Part shown: piece after piece, positions 29,176 through 37,372 of the stretch
How the letters are laid out: the number at the start of each line of letters is the position of its first letter
Numbering within the stretch: position 1 is the stretch's first letter
Source: UBA6623 sp965248235
GTDB taxonomy: Bacteria > Acidobacteriota > Terriglobia > Bryobacterales > UBA6623
Reading direction: 5' to 3'
Length of the DNA stretch: 64,000 bases
Assembly (NCBI GenBank): GCA_965248235.1
Contig: CBDFIU010000004.1
Location: forward strand, 1,364,001 to 1,428,000
Made by a program: the position numbers and the translations under genes
Notes under the pieces: generated by a model
Databases searched by the model: none
What the model was told of the DNA's origin: nothing
Seen by the model: the letters and a program-made list of their open reading frames with translations, nothing else

Positions 29176-30309
29176 ATCGGGTTCTGGAGAGCGGCGGTCA
29201 GCGTCGGATGGAAAGCCGGCAAGCGGACCCGCAAGACCTTCACGGGCAAGACCCGCTCCGAGGTCTCTGAAAAGCTCAAAGCGGCACTACGGACCCAGCA
29301 GCTTGGCCTGCCGATCGCGCCCGACCGCCAGACGGTCGGGCAATTCCTTACCCATTGGCTCCAGGAGTCAGCCAAGCCACGCGTGCGCCCCCGAACGTTT
29401 GAGAGCTACTCTTGGATCGTTCGTCATCACCTGATCCCCGGCATCGGCCGCATACGTCTCACCAAGCTCGGCCCGCAGCACATCCAGGCGTTTATCAAAG
29501 ATCGACGGGAATCCGGACTGAGCCCGCGCAGTGTCCAGCACATCCACGCCACACTCCGCGCCGCCCTTGGCCAAGCCGAAAAGTGGGCGTTGGTTCCCCG
29601 AAATGTCGCAAAGCTCGTGGAGGTGCCCCGTGTTGAGCGACGGCCCGTCCATGTGATGTCGCCCGAGGAGGTGCCTACGTTTTTCGAGGCCGTCAGGGGT
29701 GACCGCCTTGAAGCTCTCTACGTTCTGTCCGTCGGTCTTGGCCTTCGACAAGGCGAGACCCTTGGGCTGCAATGGGACTCGATCGACTTCGAGCGCGGAA
29801 CGCTTACCGTTAAGTGCGCTCTCCAGCGAGTCGAGAAGAAACTTCAACTCGTCGAACCGAAAACCGCTCGAAGCCGAAGGACGCTCCACCTGCCGCAATT
29901 TGTGACCGTCGCTCTGTTGGCCCACAAGGCTCGCCAGGAACAAGAGCGGGAATGGGCCGGCTCGCGGTGGCGCCACTCTTACAACTTGGTGTTCACGACG
30001 ACGATCGGGACTCCGCTCGACAGCCCGAACGTCACCCATCGGCTGCATCGACTCCTGGAGCGGGCAGGACTGCGCAGGATGCGCTTTCACGATTTACGCC
30101 ACTCGTGCGCGTCGCTGCTGCTCTCCAAGGGCGTCCACATGAGGCTCATCATGGAAACGCTCGGGCATAGCCAAATTAGCTTGACGATGGACACGTACGC
30201 GCACGTCGTACCGTCGATGCGTCGTGAAGTTGCCGCCAAGATGGATGAGGTTTTCGATCCCGTGGCTACCTCCGTGGCTACCTCGCCCGTTACCGAGCGG
30301 CTTCAATGA
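29176..30309 (+). pseudogene. Tyrosine recombinase/integrase, N-terminus truncated
   Basis: The frame is open from 29176, after TGA at 29173-29175, to 30309. It starts abruptly inside the arm-binding domain (RAAVSVGWKAGKRTRKTFTG, then SEVSEKLKAALRTQQLGLPI), with no ATG or GTG before it. It then has the SAM-like core-binding domain (TVGQFLTHWL..YSWIVRHHLIPG) and a complete catalytic domain: Arg in LGLRQGETLGL, HDLRH, LGHSQIS and the nucleophile Tyr in MDTYAHV. About 20 N-terminal residues are missing. GTG 29383 could start a 308-residue protein without the arm-binding domain. The gene ends 21 bp from the tRNA, which places it as the island integrase. It probably cannot act normally. Confidence 0.85.
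30261..30283. repeat. Tandem CGTGGCTACCT pair, right (possible integrase arm-type site)
   Basis: Two CGTGGCTACCT copies, 12 bp apart, inside the 3' end of the integrase gene, 47 bp from the attR repeat. They encode VATSVATS in the integrase. The same 23 bp with one base different occurs at 627-649 next to attL, in non-coding DNA. Confidence 0.4.
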
Positions 30310-30330
30310 GCCGTAAGTTGTTGGAAAGGT

Positions 30331-30375
30331 TGGTGGGCCCTGCAGGATTCGAACCTGCGACCTACGGATTATGAG
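30331..30375 (-). repeat. attR-like repeat within the tRNA-Ile2 gene
   Basis: The 45 bases shared exactly with 479-523. Because the repeat restores a full tRNA here, the DNA to the right (the 5' half of the tRNA and onward) is host, and the island lies to the left. Confidence 0.8.
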
Positions 30376-30406
30376 TCCGCGGCTCTAACCGCTGAGCTAA
30401 GGGCCC
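30331..30406 (-). tRNA. ileX: tRNA-Ile2 (anticodon CAU, lysidine type)
   Basis: A complete 76 base tRNA gene with CCA encoded (30331-30333). The acceptor stem is GGGCCCU with pairing GGGCCC, the anticodon loop is CTCATAA with CAT, and the T loop is TTCGAAT. CAT could read Met, but the overall sequence, beginning GGGCCCTTAGCTCAG, follows the AUA-reading tRNA-Ile2 pattern seen in E. coli ileX, whose C34 is converted to lysidine by TilS. Its 3' half (30331-30375) serves as the island attachment site and is duplicated at 479-523. Confidence 0.9.
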
Positions 30407-30719
30407 TTGACGGGGTATAGGGTCCTTCCCATTTTGGCACGGAACGGGGACCCTTGATGCCGGGCGTGGCGGTCGGGCACACCGGATTTGTAAGGTTGAC
30501 TCAGAGCCGGGAGCTTAAGAGACGGGTCACGACGGTTGCGAGGTTGAGTCGGCCGCCGCGGCGTTTCGAGGGGGGAACACGACTCTGTTCCCAGCGGATA
30601 CAGACGCGACAAAGACGCCGCAAGAAGACAAGACGGCAAGTTCCTCCATTGAGGTCGAGCCGCTATCGGCGGTTCTCTCATGTGGGATTTCGGACTATAC
30701 TCCTGGGAGCAAGCTGGGT
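30407..30719. other. Intergenic region after the tRNA, no gene seen
   Basis: About 310 bp. A TATACT hexamer at 30696-30701, 19 bp before the TPR gene start, could be a -10 box, but no convincing -35 is present. Nothing else is supported. Confidence 0.35.
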
Positions 30720-31808
30720 ATGGGCAAGATGGGACATTCAAGATCGGCCTCGGCCGGTTTCGTCGCGCTGATAGACTGTTCGCTGTTGGTTCTCGCGTCC
30801 GCCATGCCGTTGCATGGGGCCGGGTGCGATAAGGTCAGGGCTGATCTGGCCCGAGCAAACAAGGCTTTGGACGGACGGAATCTCGCCTTGGCGCAACAGG
30901 TGCTTTCGTCCCTGGATGCCGCCGGGTGCGCGGAAATTCTGCTGCTCTCGGCGCGGTTTGCCGAGGCAAGCCGGAATCCGCAACAAGCGGCGGAGCTATA
31001 CACGCGCCACACGACCGCGGCCCCGAGCGATGCGCGAGGTTTTGCCCATTTCGGGCGGTTTCTGTTGGATAGCGGCCGCTATGGGCAAGCCGAAGCCGCG
31101 GCGCAACGAGCGTTCGCGCTCGACCCGGGCCTGGCCGAAGCGGTGCTGCTGCGGGGGCGCATTCTGGGGCTTAAGGGAGAAGTGTCCGAAGCGCGGGCGG
31201 CGCTGACCGAAGCGGTTCGGTTGGCGCCGGAGAACCCCGAGGCGCACTATCAGCTCGGTGTTTTCCACGACGGACGACAGCAGAACCATAAAGCCGCCGC
31301 GGCCTTTGAAAAGGTTGTCCGGCTGACACCGGACGATCCGCGGGCCTACGATTACCTGGCCCTTAATCTCGAGCCGACCGGCGACGTCAAGCGAGCCGAA
31401 TGGGCCTATAAGAAAGGTCTTGCGCTCAATCGGGGGGAGCGTTTTGACGCCTTTCTCTATTACAACTACGGGCGTTTCCTGATGAAACAGAATCGTCTGG
31501 GCGAGGCTAAAAAGCACCTCGACAAGGCCGTTACGGAGACACCGCGCGCGCGGTCGGCGCGGTATGAGCGCGGTAAGCTGAACCTGAAGCTAGGCAACCT
31601 GAAAGCCGCCCGCGATGACGCCGAGCGAGCCTTGGCGCTGGAGGACCCGGCGGGGGTAATCCTTGATCTGCAAGTTCACTATTTGCTGGCGCGGATCCAC
31701 CGGCGATTAGGAGACGAGCAGGAGGCGCGGCGGTATTCGGAACTCAGCCGCCAGTCGTCGGTTCCGCTGGAAGCGAGACGAGGGAGGAGCCGAGGCGGGG
31801 GGCGCTAG
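30720..31808 (+). CDS. Exported TPR protein
   Basis: A 362-residue protein with an N-terminal hydrophobic segment (ALIDCSLLVLASAMPLHG) consistent with a signal peptide. TPR units run from about residue 35 to 335, e.g. ARGFAHFGRFLLDSGRYGQA, AHYQLGVFHDGRQQNHKAAA and FLYYNYGRFLMKQNRLGEAK. The last 25 residues are Arg/Gly-rich. It is alone on the plus strand and converges on the PPC-domain gene 17 bp away. The function is protein binding in the envelope, partner unknown. Confidence 0.78.
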   Translation: MGKMGHSRSASAGFVALIDCSLLVLASAMPLHGAGCDKVRADLARANKALDGRNLALAQQVLSSLDAAGCAEILLLSARFAEASRNPQQAAELYTRHTTAAPSDARGFAHFGRFLLDSGRYGQAEAAAQRAFALDPGLAEAVLLRGRILGLKGEVSEARAALTEAVRLAPENPEAHYQLGVFHDGRQQNHKAAAAFEKVVRLTPDDPRAYDYLALNLEPTGDVKRAEWAYKKGLALNRGERFDAFLYYNYGRFLMKQNRLGEAKKHLDKAVTETPRARSARYERGKLNLKLGNLKAARDDAERALALEDPAGVILDLQVHYLLARIHRRLGDEQEARRYSELSRQSSVPLEARRGRSRGGGR

Positions 31809-31825
31809 CCCGTCTTACCTCCGAG

Positions 31826-34267
31826 CTATCGCGCGGCGCTTGCCACGGTGGTCTTGGCGTCTTCGACTTTGAGCTTCGCCTCGATGGGCTTCATTTTGAG
31901 CGGGACGTGCTTTTTCTCCGAGTCCGGCAAGGTCGAAGACGCCGTGATCTGAATGTCATAGCGGCCGAGCGCGACTTTGTCGCCGGCGGTGCAGCTCAAC
32001 TCGAACTCGGCGGCGGTCGTGATTTCGGCTTCCTTGCAGGAAACCTCCGCGGGAAGACCGTCGAGTTTCACGCCAATGGGGGAGTCGAAACCGGGCTCGC
32101 GGGTCACCGAACCGGCCAGGGTCACGGTCTCGCCGGGGCGCAGCGTAAGTTCCGTCGGCAGATCGACGCCGTACCCGAGCACCATTTCGAAAGTCACCAT
32201 CGGCGCGTAGACGATACGGTCTTGGCCGTCGACTTTGATCTTGCCGCTGAGCAGCAAGTCGAAACGCATCGGCAAGTCGGCGAACTCGGTGCCGAAACCG
32301 GCGCTCTCGGAAGTCACGAGGGTCATCTTGCCCTCCTTGGCGTATTTCTTGCGCTCGCCGCGCTTGACGAAGGTCGCGATACCGAGCCGGGCTTCGATAT
32401 CCTCGGGCGGCCGGATGCCGGGTTGACGGGCGTGGAAGCTCCATGACAACTCGTGGTTTTGGCCCATGATCAGGCGCACCAGACGGGGTGTGAGAACTTC
32501 GAGCACGGCGGGCTCTTCGGGAGCAACGGTCGCCGCGAGCGCGGTGTTCATCAAGGGGGCTTCGATGTCATCCGGGGTCAACGGAACCGCCCCGGCATCG
32601 GCCGCCACGCTGACGACCGCCGGGCTGAGGGCGTGCCGGCGGAAGGTAGTGCCTTGGGACTTTGCCACACCCCAGACATCCAGATCAAGCATGCGCGCGG
32701 GCGCGCCCGGTTTGGGCGTCAAGGTGACAAGCGCGCGGCGGAATCGAATGCCTCCCTCGGCGCCGGCCGGCGTGGGAGCGATATGTCCGCCGCCCATCTC
32801 GATGTCGTCGGGGAGGTTGGGGATTTCAATCTTGATCGCGCCCTGATAGCCGCGGCGAGTGGCGAGCACCGAGAAGATGGCGGTTCCGCGTTCCGGGATG
32901 TTGAGGTAAGGGGTCGTGACGGTCAGTTGGAAATCGCCCGGTTCGCGCTTGGCCAGCAAGCGATAGGCAAACTCGCGTCCGCCGCGGCCGAGCAGGTCTT
33001 CGACGGTGACGTAGAGTTTGCGGGCGCCGTCGGGGATGGTGAGGACCAAGAAGGGGTCCTCGCCCGGCTCCATGCTCGAAACCACGGCGTAGATATTGTC
33101 TTTCGGAGGAATGTCGCCCGCCGAAGCCAGCTTCACGCCTGCCCCGTTATGGAGCGTAAGCAGGGCATAGAGCGATGAGGTGCCGAGCGAGGCGGCGCCC
33201 ATCTCGAAGCGCCAAACTTCGCCGGGCTCGACGGCGAGTGAATAGCGATCGACTTCGCCTGTCTCGCTGATGCGTCCGTTGACCACCACGCCGGGCTGGA
33301 GAGTGCGATTCTTGGCCTTACGAGGCTCGAAGGTTTCGGCATCGGGACCGACGGCGAAGTTGAGCGGCAGGGCGCCGGGCTTGCCGGGAATGGGGATTCG
33401 GATGGAGCGGGCTTGTTCGTCGACGGCGGACAGATCGGGACGTATTTCGGTCGTCTTGGCCAGGTTCCCGCCGAACAGCTCGGCTTTCACTTTGCCTCCG
33501 CGCCGCCAGCCAAGCGGGAAAACACCGTCGGCATAGCTGAAATCGCCGATCTTGAGGCGGTAGAAGTTTTGGCACAAGGCGCTGAATTTGGCTTCGTGCA
33601 CTTCGACGAAGTAGGGGCCGGTCTTGTCGAAAACGACCTGGACTCGTGCGTCGACTCCCAGGCCCGGGGCGTCCGCATTGCGGGCGACGACGTTTCCGTC
33701 GGCATCGAGTATGCGCAGAACCGGGTCAATCGCCGAACCGGCGCGGCGGGCTTCCACCTCGAAGATGAGTCGCTTCCCGGCTTCGGCTTCGAGGCGATAG
33801 AAGTCGCGGTCGCCGGGCCCGAGGTTGCCGTTGACGATGACGGGAGTTGTGACCTTTTCGGCGGTCGCGACGGAATTGTTGAGCGGCTCGTCGATCTCGG
33901 CCTCCGTCTCGGCTTCGACCGTTTCGGGGAAAGAGCCGAGCGTGAACAGCAGCACATTCGAAAGGCCGTCACGGGTGCGGATGCGGATTGGGTAGGTGTC
34001 GATCGCCGCGTCGGCGGAGATTTCGAGCAAGAACGGGAGTTCGCGGCCGGCTCGCCCTTCGCGCTTGGGCGGCGTCAATGCCGTGACGCCCGCGGGCAGC
34101 GAGGTTAGTATTTCCGCGTCGGAGGTGAGGCCTGTGCCGACGAGGGTCAGTTTAACGGCCTTGCCGCGCTGAGCGCCGCGCGGCTCGAGCTTTTCGAGCA
34201 TGGGCGCGGCGGCGAAGACATGGGCGACCATCAAGGGCGCCAGCCACCAAGCGATGGAACGTTTCAT
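31826..34267 (-). CDS. Large exported PPC-domain protein
   Basis: An 813-residue protein with a clear signal peptide (MKRSIAWWLAPLMVAHVFAA). An IPT-like beta domain (LEKLEPRGAQRGKAVKLTLV) begins the mature protein. Bacterial pre-peptidase (PPC) domains follow: one ends near residues 120-220 (NGNLGPGDRDFYRLEAEAGK) and another near 330-440 (VVNGRISETGEVDRYSLAVE). The C-terminal half is made of beta-sandwich repeats. No catalytic domain is present. Such proteins usually accompany DUF1501/PSD1 genes in acidobacteria and planctomycetes, but here it stands alone outside the island. Confidence 0.8.
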   Translation of the reverse strand: MKRSIAWWLAPLMVAHVFAAAPMLEKLEPRGAQRGKAVKLTLVGTGLTSDAEILTSLPAGVTALTPPKREGRAGRELPFLLEISADAAIDTYPIRIRTRDGLSNVLLFTLGSFPETVEAETEAEIDEPLNNSVATAEKVTTPVIVNGNLGPGDRDFYRLEAEAGKRLIFEVEARRAGSAIDPVLRILDADGNVVARNADAPGLGVDARVQVVFDKTGPYFVEVHEAKFSALCQNFYRLKIGDFSYADGVFPLGWRRGGKVKAELFGGNLAKTTEIRPDLSAVDEQARSIRIPIPGKPGALPLNFAVGPDAETFEPRKAKNRTLQPGVVVNGRISETGEVDRYSLAVEPGEVWRFEMGAASLGTSSLYALLTLHNGAGVKLASAGDIPPKDNIYAVVSSMEPGEDPFLVLTIPDGARKLYVTVEDLLGRGGREFAYRLLAKREPGDFQLTVTTPYLNIPERGTAIFSVLATRRGYQGAIKIEIPNLPDDIEMGGGHIAPTPAGAEGGIRFRRALVTLTPKPGAPARMLDLDVWGVAKSQGTTFRRHALSPAVVSVAADAGAVPLTPDDIEAPLMNTALAATVAPEEPAVLEVLTPRLVRLIMGQNHELSWSFHARQPGIRPPEDIEARLGIATFVKRGERKKYAKEGKMTLVTSESAGFGTEFADLPMRFDLLLSGKIKVDGQDRIVYAPMVTFEMVLGYGVDLPTELTLRPGETVTLAGSVTREPGFDSPIGVKLDGLPAEVSCKEAEITTAAEFELSCTAGDKVALGRYDIQITASSTLPDSEKKHVPLKMKPIEAKLKVEDAKTTVASAAR

Positions 34268-34761
34268 GGGAGCCTCCCGGGCTGACGAAAGCAGCGCTGT
34301 ATCGGCTTGCGATTGACGTCGCTTCGGGCCGCCGCCGCCGTCACTTCGCTGATGATAGCAAAGTGGTTGGGCGACCGAGATGAGGAAACGACGAGTGCTT
34401 TGAACCGGAACCGGCGCTACAAGGGCCGGCCTATTTGCCGCTCAAGCCCGGTGACCGCGGGTGAACCGGGCTAGGCGGGGCTTGCGCGGCGTCGCTTACC
34501 GCTTACTTAGGGGCTGTGAAAAAATGGGGACGGTGCCGAGCGCCGACCGAATAAGTTCCATTGAATCGGTACCCACATCCAGGCGCGAAGTGGACTGTCC
34601 CCGATTTTTTCACAGCCAATCATGGTCGCCAAGCCGACCACAACGAACGATGAAAACAAGGGACTTACATCCCTATTTTCGAGAGAGCCCCTGACACGCG
34701 GCTCGGTTTCCCGCCCCACTGATGGGCAGTCGCGGACTTCGTGCTCCCACATCGGCGGCAG
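34268..34761. other. Intergenic region holding a MITE-like repeat
   Basis: About 490 bp without a supported gene. It contains the 108 bp repeat at 34510-34617. The promoter of the PPC-domain gene should lie at the left side. Confidence 0.45.
34510..34617. repeat. MITE-like 108 bp repeat, copy 1
   Basis: The ends are inverted repeats: GGCTGTGAAAAAATGGGGAC at the left is matched on the opposite strand at the right, with one or two changes. The middle contains CCGACCGAATAAGTTCCATT. A second copy, about 90% similar by eye, lies at 45491-45599. The GGGGAC..GTCC and CACAGCC ends recall non-autonomous elements linked to REP-associated transposases. It carries no gene. Confidence 0.7.
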
Positions 34762-35862
34762 TCAATTTTTTGGGGACGGTTTCTCTGTACTCTGGTCAGC
34801 TTTCTTGGCTTGTTCGGCTGCTTCTCGCTTTCGTACTTCTTCCACGATTTCGCGGAGATATTTGGTGGTCTCTTGCGGGGCGGGCATCGATGAAACGGCG
34901 TCCCTATAAGCCTCGATCACGCGCTGCTTTTGGTCGGGGTCGACGGTCAAGTAGCGGTGCCGGCCATCCTCGGAAGGGGTGAATTTCGTGCGGCCGTCGT
35001 CGAGGAGCGCGATCTCGCCGGGCTCCGAGAGTTGAAAGTAGCCTTCGTCGGGACGAACGGCGTAGAGCGCGACCGCGATCGCCCCACTCGGTGCGTCGTA
35101 GGGCATCGGCTGAAAGGCGCGGTAGGCGTCCACAACCGGGTGGTTGGGAGCCCAGCCAAAATCGTTCTCGATGCTCGATGCCGGGTAGGGAATTTCACTT
35201 CCAACCTCATTACCCGCGACGACGATCGGGGTGGGCCATTCGGCAAAAAGCTTGCGGGCCGCGGCCACGTCGTGCGCAATGTTGTCATCCGGGCCGCCTT
35301 CCGGCCGGCGCCCGGCGGCGACCACCAACAGGCACACCTTCTTTTCGATCCATTCCTGAATTCCGCGCAAGCCGAGGACGCGAGCGAGATTCGTTGCCGG
35401 ACCAGTCAGAATCACGACGCCGTTTTGATCGTGGAGAGCGCTCAAGGCGTTACGGATGACGGCGGCCGTATCGGCCGTGTCGGTGGGCTTTTTGATCGTA
35501 TGTCGGTAGGCGGGCTCTCCGGAAGGGTCGCGACGCGAGAGCGCGGCCGTGAGCATTGGCGCATCCGGCGGCGACTCGCCTTCGGTCAATAACCCGACCG
35601 GCAGGGCCCGTCTTCGACGGCGGAATTTCGTCGGCAGCTCGCGCTGTTTCCAGTCCGTGAAGAACCAGGCCACCGCATCGCAGAAGGCCGCGGCTTGCAA
35701 ATTGCCGTGGCTGACCGTGACCGAAACAACGCGCACCTCCGGCTCGGGCTTCGCGGTCAGACCATGGAGAAAAGCCAAGGCGAGAACGTCGTCGATCGTT
35801 CGTCCCATGGCGGAGTCGAATATGACGCCAAGGGGTGGTTTCTTTTTCCCGGGGAACTGCAT
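34762..35862 (-). CDS. Nucleoside hydrolase family protein
   Basis: A 366-residue protein from ATG 35862. The fold is that of inosine-uridine preferring nucleoside hydrolases: VIFDSAMGRTIDDVLALAFL at the N-terminus, VVILTGPATNLARVLG in the middle and the IPYPASSIENDFGW region later. The family calcium motif DTDxGxDD is altered here (DSAMGRTIDD), keeping the first Asp and the final Asp pair but losing the second Asp. The residue changes could alter the substrate or remove activity. The C-terminus is Lys/Glu-rich. An in-frame start at 35973 is less likely. Confidence 0.75.
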   Translation of the reverse strand: MQFPGKKKPPLGVIFDSAMGRTIDDVLALAFLHGLTAKPEPEVRVVSVTVSHGNLQAAAFCDAVAWFFTDWKQRELPTKFRRRRRALPVGLLTEGESPPDAPMLTAALSRRDPSGEPAYRHTIKKPTDTADTAAVIRNALSALHDQNGVVILTGPATNLARVLGLRGIQEWIEKKVCLLVVAAGRRPEGGPDDNIAHDVAAARKLFAEWPTPIVVAGNEVGSEIPYPASSIENDFGWAPNHPVVDAYRAFQPMPYDAPSGAIAVALYAVRPDEGYFQLSEPGEIALLDDGRTKFTPSEDGRHRYLTVDPDQKQRVIEAYRDAVSSMPAPQETTKYLREIVEEVRKREAAEQAKKADQSTEKPSPKN

Positions 35863-36063
35863 GATGAAACCGGCGGTGCGGCGGTGCGATAAGACTACTA
35901 TACCGGCGCGGCCGTTGTATTGAACCCGTGGTCGCCGGGCGTGCGAAGATAGTAACGTATAGGGAAGAGTCAATCACGTTGTCCGAGCGACCGTTGGCCG
36001 TTCGGCGAACCCACCCTCGGCGGCACCCCTACGGTTGGGCCGAGTCAAGGACGGCGACACACC

Positions 36064-37248
36064 ATGAAGAGTCGAATTGTGTTTCTCCTCGCGGCGACTT
36101 GCGTTCTCGCGGCGTCGCTTGGCGCCGATGTCGTGATCGTGGAAGAGATCATCGCCAAGATCAACGGCGATATTCTGCTGCGATCCGAGTACGACGCCAC
36201 GATCAACGAACTGCGAATGCAGGTGCGCAATGCCAAGGACCTGAGTGACGAGCAGAAGCGAGAGCTGCTCGAGAAGCGACAAAAGGACTCGTTGCGGGAT
36301 CTGGTCGATCGCCGCCTGATGGTGCAACGCGGCAAGGAAATGGGCATCAGCGTCGAGGCCCAGATCCTCAAGCAGCGCGACGAGATGATGGAGCAGTACA
36401 AGATCGAAACGGTCGACGAGTGGGAAGACTGGATCTTCGATCAAACCGGCTCGCCGGCGGAAGACATGATGGACCGCATGCGGGACTCGTTCCTCTCGCA
36501 AGCGGTGATGGGGCAGGAAGTGGGCTCGCGCATTGTCATTGCCCGCGCCGAAATCGAAGAGTATTACGCCGAGCATAAGGGGGAGTTCGTCCGCAAGGAA
36601 GGCGTGCAGCTGCTCGAATTGCTGATCTCCACCGCGGGCAAGAGCGGCGAGGAACTCAAGGCCGTCGAGAAAAGGGTGGAGACGCTGCACAAGCGCCTCG
36701 TCCGAGGCGAGCCTTTTCGCGAGTTGGCGAAGCGGCACTCGGAAAACGAGCGCACGGCGCCCTTGGGAGGCGATATTGGGATCTGGCGGCGCGGCGATTT
36801 GCGCAAGGAAATCGAGGATGCCGTTTTCGACAAGCGGCGCGGACACATCACCGATCCGATGAAGACGCCGAACGGGTATTTGATCCTGAAAGTGGAAACG
36901 ATATATCGAGAAGGCCAAGCGGAACTGTCGGAGGTGCAAGAAGAGATTCGGAACCGCCTGATGGCGCCGCGCTTCGAGCCCGAGGTGAGAAAGTTTCTGA
37001 CCAAGCTGCGCGAGGAAGCGTACATCGAAATTCGTCCCGGCTATTCCGACAGCGCGGCGGTAGCGGGCAAGGATACATCCTGGAGCGATCCCGCCAAGCT
37101 GGCTCCAGTCACCACGACGCGCGAGGAAGTTCTCGCGAAGAAGAAGAAACGGCGCTTGCTTTGGGTCATCCCGCTCCCCGGCGGCGGCAACAAAGACAAG
37201 GACAAAGACAACAAGAAGGATAAGAAAGACAAAGAAGCCGACGACTGA
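36064..37248 (+). CDS. SurA-like periplasmic peptidyl-prolyl isomerase chaperone
   Basis: A 394-residue protein with a signal peptide (IVFLLAATCVLAASLGA). The SurA N-terminal chaperone domain covers about residues 25-170 (EEIIAKINGDILLRSEYDAT, RDLVDRRLMVQRGKEMGI). One PpiC/parvulin domain follows at about 175-285 (LVRGEPFRELAKRHSENERT, LGGDIGIW, TPNGYLILKV). The tail is Lys/Asp-rich (KDKDKDNKKDKKDKEADD). It assists outer-membrane protein folding. It is followed 124 bp later by the YhaM-like gene. Confidence 0.85.
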   Translation: MKSRIVFLLAATCVLAASLGADVVIVEEIIAKINGDILLRSEYDATINELRMQVRNAKDLSDEQKRELLEKRQKDSLRDLVDRRLMVQRGKEMGISVEAQILKQRDEMMEQYKIETVDEWEDWIFDQTGSPAEDMMDRMRDSFLSQAVMGQEVGSRIVIARAEIEEYYAEHKGEFVRKEGVQLLELLISTAGKSGEELKAVEKRVETLHKRLVRGEPFRELAKRHSENERTAPLGGDIGIWRRGDLRKEIEDAVFDKRRGHITDPMKTPNGYLILKVETIYREGQAELSEVQEEIRNRLMAPRFEPEVRKFLTKLREEAYIEIRPGYSDSAAVAGKDTSWSDPAKLAPVTTTREEVLAKKKKRRLLWVIPLPGGGNKDKDKDNKKDKKDKEADD

Positions 37249-37372
37249 TCCGAAAGCTTGGCGCGGGCGGACAAGCCGAGAGCTTGTCTGAACTTTGGAC
37301 TAGGACAAACACGAGTGTTTGTCACTACCGTTTCCTCTAAGCGATTCGAACGTGGCGGGCGCCTTCCGAGAC

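Larger units (their letters stand above)
479..30375. mobile_element. Putative integrative island at tRNA-Ile2 (about 29.9 kb)
   Basis: The sequence shows a 45 bp direct repeat at 479-523 and 30331-30375. The right copy is the 3' half of an intact tRNA-Ile2 gene on the minus strand and the left copy is a tRNA fragment with no 5' half. A tyrosine recombinase gene ends 21 bp from the right copy and points at it. Integration into a tRNA 3' end with the integrase beside the intact tRNA is the usual arrangement of tRNA-targeted islands and prophages. Phage packaging remnants occupy the other end. The 25 kb between is metabolic and exported-protein cargo. It is inference that all of this cargo travelled as one unit, and the integrase is truncated, so the element is probably fixed. 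Confidence 0.65.
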
